DNA of 60,461 nucleotides from Chitinivibrionales bacterium. Its GTDB lineage: Bacteria; Fibrobacterota; Chitinivibrionia; Chitinivibrionales; JANQEN01. The stretch covers positions 1-60,461 of the forward strand of contig JANQEN010000273.1 in the NCBI GenBank assembly GCA_028278335.1. The letters run 5' to 3'. Positions 35,112 to 42,622 of the stretch are shown here, piece by piece. The notes under the pieces are model-generated. The model was given only the letters and a program-made list of their open reading frames with translations. It searched no databases and had not been told where the DNA came from. Each line of letters starts with the position of its first letter. The stretch's first letter is position 1. The position numbers were made by a program, and so were the translations under genes.

Positions 35112-37739
35112 CTAGACTATCTCCTTTTTCTCTTTATGTTTTTTACTCCATTTCTCAATTTTCAACAAGACTTCGTTAAAGTCAAGCGGTTTACTAATGT
35201 AATCATCCATACCGGCCTCAATACATTTCTCACGATCTCCCATCATTGCATTTGCAGTCATTGCTATTATAGGAACGCGATACTCCTTACCGTGTCCCTC
35301 TGACTCCTCCTTTCTTATGGCTCGAGTTGCATCATATCCGCTAAGGACGGGCATTTGACAATCCATGAGGATTAGCTCATACCCTTTTTTTGTTTGAGCC
35401 TCAACTGCTTCCATGCCGTTATTGGCAACATCGCAGGAATATCCAATCTTCTTTAGTAGTTTAATAACCACTTTTTGATTCACTACATTATCCTCAACAA
35501 GAAGAATGCGTAGCTTCTTTTTATTTCGCTCCTCCATTATAGAGTGCCGGGTGACCAAGGTTTTTGATCGTCGATTTTTTGGCGTTGACCGATCATTGTC
35601 ATTGCGCATAACCATGATGATACAGTCAGCCAACTGTGATTGTTTGATCGGTTTTGCTAGGTAGCCTTCAACCTCGACCTTCTTCATGAGGGCAGCATCG
35701 CCCCGCTTACCAACGTTGGTCACCATGATCACTTTGGTCTTTGCTGTGTGTTCTTCTGATTTGATAAATTGAGCTAATTGCGTTCCCTCCATGCCAATCT
35801 GCTGCATGTTTACAAGGACCACATCAAAGGGATGCCCCTCATCAACAGCAATGCGTAATGCATTGAGCGCTTCTTTGGGAGCTTCAAAGCAGGTGCAGGG
35901 ACACTCCCACTGATCCAAATAGTGTTTAAAAACTTTTCGACTCGTGGCATTGGGATCTACCACTAATACGCTATATTGACGAAGCATACTAAGAGCCGTG
36001 TCTAACTCTTGAGGTTTACTTTGCTGTAATTCAAACAGAGCAGTAAAGCGAAAGGTGGATCCTTTATTCTCTTCGCTTTCTACCCCAATCTCACCACGCA
36101 TAAGATGGACAAGCTTTTGAGAGATCGCAAGCCCCAAGCCTGTGCCACCAAAACGACGAGTAATCGATGGATCAAGCTGTGAAAAAGTATGGAACAACTT
36201 TCCCTGTTCCTTTTTAGGGATACCGATACCGGTATCTTTTATTGCAAACTGCAGCGTTACCATATCGGCATCAACATAGATTTGTTTTATAGTAAGAGTA
36301 ACCTCTCCCTGTTCGGTAAATTTTATGGCATTACCCACCAAATTTATTATCACTTGTCTTAGCTTTCCTGGGTCTCCTCGAAGCTGGTTTGGTACGTTTG
36401 AATGTATGAGTGTGGCAATTTCAATATTTTTTTCAAGTGCCTTATAAGCCAAAAGCTCCATAGCACCTTCAATGGTTGTACGTAAATCAAAATCTATTAT
36501 GTCAAGGTCCATCTTGCCCGCTTCAATTTTAGAAAGATCAAGAATATCATTAAGCAACTTTAAGAGCGTTTCCGAAGAGACCTGGACCGTTTTTGCATAG
36601 TCACGCTGTTCGCGACTAAGGGTGGTCTCTAAAAGCAAGCTGTTCATTCCCAGGATGCCATTAATGGGTGTACGAATTTCATGAGACATATTCGCTAAGA
36701 AAGTGCTCTTTGACACGCTAGCCGCTTCGGCAGCCTCCTTTGCCCTCTTAAGCTCCTTTTCTATCTTTTTTTGATCGGAAATATCTAAGAAGGTTTCAAT
36801 TTTTCCAACAATCTCCTCTCTCTCGCTACGGATTAAAGAGGTGCTTTTTAATACGGTTTTTAAGGATCTATCTTTACATCGTAACACACACTCTTTACGA
36901 ATGATTGATGTTGGCTGATCTACAATTTCAAAATTGTTACTGGTATTTAGAATATGGTCTACCCAAAAGGGTGCCTTGCGATGCATAACCTCATCTGCCG
37001 AGTATCCAGTAATCTCTTCTGCTTGTTTGTTAAACATGGTAATACATTCATTTTTATCAAGAGTTATGACCGCACTCGGCATTGAGCTACAAAGCATCTC
37101 TTTATGCATATTCGCTTGAAAAAGTTTTTTAGCAGATTCTTCATTACGAAGAATCTCTCTTTTTAAGAAAGTGTTATAGGAAGATCTTAACATTTCGTAA
37201 TAATAAATAGAAATTGTTACAAAGGCCAAGGAGATAAGAAAGCGGATTTTAAAGGCTAGGGGGTAACTGTTTTTCTGAAACGAAAGAGCAGGTATGAAAA
37301 GAGCCAGCGCAGTGATGACATAAAAAAGTATAAAAACAACAAGCCCACGCTTTGGACCAAAAAAGAAAAAGGAAAAAAGAGGTAACGTAAAATACCAAAC
37401 AAAGTCAGCGTTGGTTGTTTCCCGTGAAAAGGTAAAATACATAAGTAGACTAAAGCAAACAAAGGTTGTAAATACTTTGACAAAGGAGATAGACGAGGTA
37501 AATCGAATTAGTGCCACTGCAACAAAAAACCATACACCAACTATTATAATAAGCGATCCAAATAGATGGTTAGCACGGTATAGATCAAAAAAACCGAAAA
37601 TAAAACTGATGAACCCTGCAGCAATACATATCAGAGAGAGAATCTTTTTTTGGTTATTAAGGGAAAAAAATGAATCCTCTAAGGAATCTGTAACCTTTTT
37701 AGGTAGGGGTGATTTAAGAAGATCATCCTCTTTGTCCAT
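35112..37739 (-). CDS. Membrane hybrid histidine kinase with two receiver domains, the first degenerate
   Basis: This 875-residue kinase has about six membrane helices (about 32-182), a PAS domain (about 208-325), HisKA with H353 in ANMSHEIRTPING, and HATPase (about 455-572, with NLVGNAIKFT, KDTGIGIP and GGTGLGLAIS). Receiver 1 (about 588-712) carries N644 in place of the phospho-aspartate (VLVNMQQIGMEG). Receiver 2 (about 742-868) has D793. It forms a phosphorelay with the Hpt protein encoded next to it. The membrane part shows no known sensor domain. Confidence 0.9.
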   Translation of the reverse strand: MDKEDDLLKSPLPKKVTDSLEDSFFSLNNQKKILSLICIAAGFISFIFGFFDLYRANHLFGSLIIIVGVWFFVAVALIRFTSSISFVKVFTTFVCFSLLMYFTFSRETTNADFVWYFTLPLFSFFFFGPKRGLVVFILFYVITALALFIPALSFQKNSYPLAFKIRFLISLAFVTISIYYYEMLRSSYNTFLKREILRNEESAKKLFQANMHKEMLCSSMPSAVITLDKNECITMFNKQAEEITGYSADEVMHRKAPFWVDHILNTSNNFEIVDQPTSIIRKECVLRCKDRSLKTVLKSTSLIRSEREEIVGKIETFLDISDQKKIEKELKRAKEAAEAASVSKSTFLANMSHEIRTPINGILGMNSLLLETTLSREQRDYAKTVQVSSETLLKLLNDILDLSKIEAGKMDLDIIDFDLRTTIEGAMELLAYKALEKNIEIATLIHSNVPNQLRGDPGKLRQVIINLVGNAIKFTEQGEVTLTIKQIYVDADMVTLQFAIKDTGIGIPKKEQGKLFHTFSQLDPSITRRFGGTGLGLAISQKLVHLMRGEIGVESEENKGSTFRFTALFELQQSKPQELDTALSMLRQYSVLVVDPNATSRKVFKHYLDQWECPCTCFEAPKEALNALRIAVDEGHPFDVVLVNMQQIGMEGTQLAQFIKSEEHTAKTKVIMVTNVGKRGDAALMKKVEVEGYLAKPIKQSQLADCIIMVMRNDNDRSTPKNRRSKTLVTRHSIMEERNKKKLRILLVEDNVVNQKVVIKLLKKIGYSCDVANNGMEAVEAQTKKGYELILMDCQMPVLSGYDATRAIRKEESEGHGKEYRVPIIAMTANAMMGDREKCIEAGMDDYISKPLDFNEVLLKIEKWSKKHKEKKEIV

Positions 37740-37768
37740 AGTACACTGAAGATCCTCAACAAATGAAT

Positions 37769-38143
37769 CTAAATCCCCATTCCGAGGCTTTCCATAATTT
37801 TGGCAATTAAATCTTCTTGCGTAAAGGGTTTCATGACGTAATTCTTTGCACCCTTTCCAATTGCTTCGACAACTTTTCTGCGCTCAATCTCAGTTGTTAC
37901 CATGGTAACGGGAATATCTTTAAACTTGTCATTACTTTTTACTTCCACAAGCATTTCCATTCCATCCATCACAGGCATATTCCAGTCCAAGAGAATTAGG
38001 TTAACATCACCATTTTCTCTTTCTAATACGTCCATACCTTCTCTTCCGTTGCCTGCCTCTAGGAATTCAAATCCCAGAACGTCCACAGCACACTTTATGT
38101 ACTGCCTTGTTGATTTTGAGTCGTCTACTGATAGTATCCGCAT
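37769..38143 (-). CDS. cheY: CheY-like single-domain response regulator
   Basis: Counted from the ATG at 38143 (AAGGA seven bases upstream; a TTG two codons earlier is less likely) the protein has 124 residues: MRILSVDDSKSTRQ, LLDWNMPVMDG, TT and MKPF. It sits between cheR and the hybrid kinase. It is close in sequence to the receiver at 33812. Confidence 0.88.
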   Translation of the reverse strand: MRILSVDDSKSTRQYIKCAVDVLGFEFLEAGNGREGMDVLERENGDVNLILLDWNMPVMDGMEMLVEVKSNDKFKDIPVTMVTTEIERRKVVEAIGKGAKNYVMKPFTQEDLIAKIMESLGMGI

Positions 38144-38199
38144 ATGCAATTCCTTGTTTTTAGAATAGTGTGTTTTCTATCCATAATACAATTGTATAT

Positions 38200-39045
38200 T
38201 TACTTAACCTGATAAAACAACCCCCTTGAGTCTCGGAGCATATCATAATCGCTAGAATAGTTGATTAATGATTCTGATGCACCTAAAAAGAGGTATCCCT
38301 GGGGACGCAAAACCCTTGATATCCTTTTTAACACGTCCTTTTTAAAGGCATCGGAAAAATAGATTAACACATTTCGACAAAATACAATGTCCTGAGTTCC
38401 CAAAATAGCAAATTCATCTTGGAGATTAAACTTTTTAAATCGTACCATATTTTTAATTGTCGAGTCTAGCTCCCAAACACGATTATTCCGTTTAAAGTAT
38501 CTCTCCTTTAACCTATCCGATAGACCTCGCGTAATAGCAATATGATCGTAGCGCCCGGCCATGGCAAGATAGAGGACTGTGGGAGAAATATCGGTGGCAA
38601 GAATCTCAAATTGATCTTTTCGTAAAGAGTGATTTTTTTGGAGGTATTCATGAATGACGATCGATAAGGAGAATGGCTCTTGTCCAGTAGAGCTTGCAGC
38701 ACACCAAATACGTACTTTCTGCTGTTTTCCTGATAGAAGTCGTTCCTTCATCTGATCAAGGACCACCTCCTCCATTATAGCAAAGGGGCTCTCGTCTCTA
38801 AACCATAAGGTTTCGTTTGTGGTCATTGCGTCAATTATTCTATCACGAATTTTTAAGGTCTTATCTTCCTGTGACTTTTTGTACAATTCAAAAAAGGACT
38901 CACACCCACACTCAATCATGAGGGTTGTAAGGCGTGTCTCCATAAGATAGATCTTCTCATGAGTGATATGGATACCACAGGATTCTTCGATATAATCCCG
39001 CATGAGCTGAAACTCTTTTGGAAATATGTTTGTGTTTTGGGACAT
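38200..39045 (-). CDS. cheR: CheR, chemoreceptor glutamate methyltransferase
   Basis: This 281-residue protein has an N-terminal helical domain (about 5-75) and a SAM-binding domain with IWCAASSTGQEPFSLSI (the typical CheR glycine/serine loop), ILATDISPTVL and DIVFCRNVLIYF. It methylates glutamates of MCPs using S-adenosylmethionine. No C-terminal pentapeptide tether is visible in the MCPs here. It is 3 bp downstream of the receiver gene at 39049. Confidence 0.93.
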   Translation of the reverse strand: MSQNTNIFPKEFQLMRDYIEESCGIHITHEKIYLMETRLTTLMIECGCESFFELYKKSQEDKTLKIRDRIIDAMTTNETLWFRDESPFAIMEEVVLDQMKERLLSGKQQKVRIWCAASSTGQEPFSLSIVIHEYLQKNHSLRKDQFEILATDISPTVLYLAMAGRYDHIAITRGLSDRLKERYFKRNNRVWELDSTIKNMVRFKKFNLQDEFAILGTQDIVFCRNVLIYFSDAFKKDVLKRISRVLRPQGYLFLGASESLINYSSDYDMLRDSRGLFYQVK

Positions 39046-39048
39046 GCC

Positions 39049-39624
39049 CTAGCTATTCCGTTCTACCTGTTGAAGTTGCTGTGTAATCTGTTTAAGCTTC
39101 TCCTCAGGAGAGACTTCTTGATTGCAGATAGTACTGATCTGTTGACATACTTGCATATAGGAGGAGAGCTTTATCTCCATTTCAGTAACAGCTTTCTGTG
39201 CATTTCCTTCCACAGTCTCTTTTGCAAAACGATAATCTTCAGCTTCGTGCGTGCGTTCTATAAGCTCCCGAACATTCTCGATTTTTTCAATGAGCATACC
39301 ATGGTTAACTGGTTTTGTCAGGTAATCTCGTGCACCAAGGCGCATTGCTTCTACAGCTGAATCGATTGACCCCTGCCCAGTCACGACAATCACTTCTGTT
39401 GTTGGTTGATTCTGTTTTACCTCCCTAAGAATATCAAGCCCCGACACTTGTGGCATAACAAGATCGGTTATTATTATGTCAACCGGTTGCCGTTTGACCA
39501 TCTTTACCACTTCCCGGGAATCTGGAGAAGTCAGGATTTCATCCTCTGGATATTTATACTTTTCTAACACCTTTTGATACATTACCAAAAAGGCAATGTC
39601 ATCATCAACACAGAGTATTTTCAT
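39049..39624 (-). CDS. Response regulator with C-terminal coiled coil
   Basis: Counted from the ATG at 39624 (GGAGG six bases upstream) the protein has 191 residues. The N-terminal receiver (about 1-120) has MKILCVDDD, ITDLVMPQVSG and LTKPV. The remaining 70 residues are a predicted coiled coil without a known output domain. Its receiver resembles NtrC/LuxR-type receivers more than CheY. Located between cheB and cheR, it may tune the adaptation system or bind the receptor array. Confidence 0.82.
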   Translation of the reverse strand: MKILCVDDDIAFLVMYQKVLEKYKYPEDEILTSPDSREVVKMVKRQPVDIIITDLVMPQVSGLDILREVKQNQPTTEVIVVTGQGSIDSAVEAMRLGARDYLTKPVNHGMLIEKIENVRELIERTHEAEDYRFAKETVEGNAQKAVTEMEIKLSSYMQVCQQISTICNQEVSPEEKLKQITQQLQQVERNS

Positions 39625-39756
39625 GCATTCCTCCACTTTGAAAAGGCACAGAGTGCTTTCTATTACAGGCAGTTCTCCTTGTGTCCCTTCCATTTGTTAC
39701 GGGGTGGTTCAATGTATCATGCATAGTCATATATTTTTTCTTTTAGTTTCATGCCA

Positions 39757-40842
39757 TTAACAATTAAGACGAAATTTAACTTCCTTGACAATTTGCTCCA
39801 AGGGCAAGGAAACATCAGAGAGTCCTGCCTCATCAACTGCTCGTGGCATGCCGTATACCACACAGGATGCTTCGGATTGAGTAATGCAAAAGCATCCCTT
39901 TCGTTTCATGGATCGGACTCCCTTCACACCATCGTTACCCATGCCAGTTAACATAATGGTAAGAATCCCCAAATCTCCAAACACATTGGCAACCGAACGG
40001 AACAAGACATCAACCGATGGGCGGCAACTATTCTCAGGTGGTTGATCGTTTATACCGATGACCGGTAAACTTTCACTATTTCGAACTATCATATGCCGAC
40101 CACCGGGAGCGACATAGACCGTTCCCGGCTTAAGCGGGTCGCCATCTCGAGCCTCTCGGACAGCCAAGGTTGACTTTTGGTTTAGTCGCTCTGCCAGAGA
40201 TTGTGTGAAATGAGCAGGCATATGCTGTACTAAGACAATAGGAACCGCAAGATTCCTTGGCAATTCTGGTATTAATTTATTTAATGCTTCCGGCCCTCCT
40301 GTTGAAACTCCTATGGCACAAATTCCAAAAACTCGTGGTGTTGATACGGTGATTTTGGCTTTTTTTGGTTTTGGTGTTGCCTCCGGCTCTGGTTTTGGTC
40401 GAGGAGCTTCCTTTGCAATGCCACGGGTACTTAATCGAATTTTGACAAGACGGAGAACTGTTGCAAAATCCTTTGTAAGATGGATGATGTTTTGTTGCAC
40501 AGAACTATCAGTGGGTTTCTTTACAAAATCAATAGCACCCATTTCTAAAGCGCGAATGGTAATTTCTGCACTTCGAGAGCTAATGCCGCTCATCATAACA
40601 ACTTGCGTTTGTGGAAAACGCTTCTTTATCTGGGAAAGTGTTTCCACCCCATCCATTTCAGGCATGTGTACATCGCAAAAAACTAAATCTACAGGTCGCT
40701 GCTCCATCTTTTTTAAAGCAAGTCGTCCACTTGATGCGGTACCCACCACAGTAACATCGGAAAAGCTTGCCGCAACCTCTGAGGCAATTTTACGATAGGT
40801 TACAGTGTCGTCAATAATCAAGGTGTTGATGTTCATGGGCAT
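39757..40842 (-). CDS. cheB: CheB, receptor methylesterase/deamidase
   Basis: This 361-residue protein has an N-terminal receiver (DDTVTYRK, CDVHMPEMDG, KKPTD), a proline/lysine-rich linker (about 150-165), and a methylesterase domain. That domain carries the catalytic Ser in GVSTGGPEAL, the His in LVQHMPAHFT and the Asp in MLTGMGNDGV. Phosphorylation by CheA activates it to demethylate MCPs. It lies between the MCP gene and the receiver/cheR pair. Confidence 0.94.
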   Translation of the reverse strand: MPMNINTLIIDDTVTYRKIASEVAASFSDVTVVGTASSGRLALKKMEQRPVDLVFCDVHMPEMDGVETLSQIKKRFPQTQVVMMSGISSRSAEITIRALEMGAIDFVKKPTDSSVQQNIIHLTKDFATVLRLVKIRLSTRGIAKEAPRPKPEPEATPKPKKAKITVSTPRVFGICAIGVSTGGPEALNKLIPELPRNLAVPIVLVQHMPAHFTQSLAERLNQKSTLAVREARDGDPLKPGTVYVAPGGRHMIVRNSESLPVIGINDQPPENSCRPSVDVLFRSVANVFGDLGILTIMLTGMGNDGVKGVRSMKRKGCFCITQSEASCVVYGMPRAVDEAGLSDVSLPLEQIVKEVKFRLNC

Positions 40843-40847
40843 GATTA

Positions 40848-42083
40848 TTAAATCCTAAATTGGTCAACTAACTGTTTCAGTTCTGATGATAATACAGAGA
40901 GCTCCGTAGCACTCTGATGAATACTTTCAATGTTTCCAGTTGTATGTTTCACACTGGTGCTGACGTCAGAGATACTTGAGGATACAGTTTTTAAGTCACC
41001 GGCAGTCTCATTAACCTCCTTAGCTATGGTTTGGGCTGCTTTACTGGCATCACCAATATTTTGGGCAACTTCATTTACTGTTGCGGATTGTTCCTCGACC
41101 GCACTCACAATCGACTGAGAAATGATATTCACTTCATCAATGATAGTTGATATATCAGAAATAGCTAAAACCGATCCATCGGTAATTTTTTGCATAGTTT
41201 CAATCTGTTTCGCAATCTCACCGGTCGCTTCAGCGGTTTGCTTGGCAAGAGCCTTTACTTCATTGGCTACCACGGCAAATCCTTTTCCAGCCTCACCAGC
41301 CGATGCAGCTTCGATGGTCGCATTGAGTGCCAAAAGGTTTGTTTGATCAGCAATCTCATTTATAACGTCTACCACTTTGTTAATCTCTTTTGCTGCACTG
41401 CCCAGCTTTTTCATCTGCTCCTGTGTTGATTTTGTTTGTGCATCTGCCTTTGCTGCTATCTCTGACTCCTTTTGGCAATTTCGGGCAACCTCATTAATAG
41501 AAGAGCTCATCTCCTCAACAGCAGAGGCTACGGTCGTTACTGAAAGAGACATATGTTCTGCATTTGATGCGATAGTCTCTATCCTTGATGCAGCATCCTG
41601 GGAAGAGGTCGCCACATGGTGTGATTTTTCATTCACCTCCTGCGAGTGAGAACTCATTTCTGTTGAGGCATTAGATAGTGTCTTGACAACACCAGCAAGG
41701 CAATTCATTTTATGCGACACATTAGTCACTATTTCATGGATTGTTTTAACAAAGCCGTTAAATCCAACAGCAACTTTTCCTAATGCATCCTGAGATGACT
41801 CATCTAATTGCTTGGTTAGGTTTCCCTCTCCTTGAGAAACCTCTACTAGCTGGTTGCCTAAATTAGTGACAAATTTTATGATGGTGATTTTTCCTATTAA
41901 AAAGGATATTCCACCAACAATAACTCCTGCACTAATGCAGCCAGAAATAAATATGATAAAGCAGAGATTACTCTTATAGGATACAACAAACAGATTAGCA
42001 AAGAGTGGAAAAAGCATACCCATAGCAACTCCCGTCCCTAAGGAGATGAATAGATATTTCCGTATAATACTCTTTTTTAACAT
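40848..42083 (-). CDS. Methyl-accepting chemotaxis protein without periplasmic domain
   Basis: This 411-residue protein has two adjacent membrane helices (about 8-32 and 38-62), a HAMP-like region and a cytoplasmic signalling domain with VVDVINEIADQTNLLALNAT and GKGFAVVANEVKALA. Its layout is the same as that of the MCP at 16689, with only a few residues between the helices. As the only receptor encoded inside the che operon, it is the natural partner of CheW and CheA here. Confidence 0.9.
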   Translation of the reverse strand: MLKKSIIRKYLFISLGTGVAMGMLFPLFANLFVVSYKSNLCFIIFISGCISAGVIVGGISFLIGKITIIKFVTNLGNQLVEVSQGEGNLTKQLDESSQDALGKVAVGFNGFVKTIHEIVTNVSHKMNCLAGVVKTLSNASTEMSSHSQEVNEKSHHVATSSQDAASRIETIASNAEHMSLSVTTVASAVEEMSSSINEVARNCQKESEIAAKADAQTKSTQEQMKKLGSAAKEINKVVDVINEIADQTNLLALNATIEAASAGEAGKGFAVVANEVKALAKQTAEATGEIAKQIETMQKITDGSVLAISDISTIIDEVNIISQSIVSAVEEQSATVNEVAQNIGDASKAAQTIAKEVNETAGDLKTVSSSISDVSTSVKHTTGNIESIHQSATELSVLSSELKQLVDQFRI

Positions 42084-42144
42084 GGTTATTATAATTCCTG
42101 CCTTAATTATTCCTTCAAAATGTTGTATCCCTCATTCATGAGGA

Positions 42145-42612
42145 TTACATAGTAAGAATCTCTCCAATGCGTAACGTCGCTAAAAGCTCGCCATCAAGTT
42201 TTATAACCCCACCAAGATATTTTCCATCCACCCCATTCATATTTGCCGGTGGCGGCTCAATCTCTGCTTCGTCAACAGTGATCATGTCACTGATACGATC
42301 AACTATTAATCCCACAAAATCATCAGAGGTTTGCTCTGCAATGAGTCCTTCTTCAATGATCCGTTCTAATTCCTGATTTGTTTTTAATACAATACAGCAG
42401 GTAGAATCGGTCATTTCCCTTTTAGAAAGTCCTAGCCGAACACCAAGATCGGTCACTGAGACGATTTGGCCTCGTAGATTCATAAGTCCCTTAATAAAGT
42501 CTGGAGAGGGATCGACCTCGGTAATGTCGATATTACGATTTATCTCTCGAACCAACAGCACATCTATCCCAAACAGACTTTCACCAATGTAAAATGAAGC
42601 GTATTGACGCAT
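42145..42612 (-). CDS. cheW: CheW, chemotaxis coupling protein
   Basis: Counted from the ATG at 42612 (AAGGAG seven bases upstream) it has 155 residues covering one CheW domain: FYIGESLFGIDVLLVREI, GLMNLRGQIVSVTDLGVRLG and VDRISDMI. A TTG seven codons upstream would overlap cheA. It couples MCPs to CheA. The gene starts 10 bp after cheA. Confidence 0.93.
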   Translation of the reverse strand: MRQYASFYIGESLFGIDVLLVREINRNIDITEVDPSPDFIKGLMNLRGQIVSVTDLGVRLGLSKREMTDSTCCIVLKTNQELERIIEEGLIAEQTSDDFVGLIVDRISDMITVDEAEIEPPPANMNGVDGKYLGGVIKLDGELLATLRIGEILTM

Positions 42613-42622
42613 ACTGTTCTCC

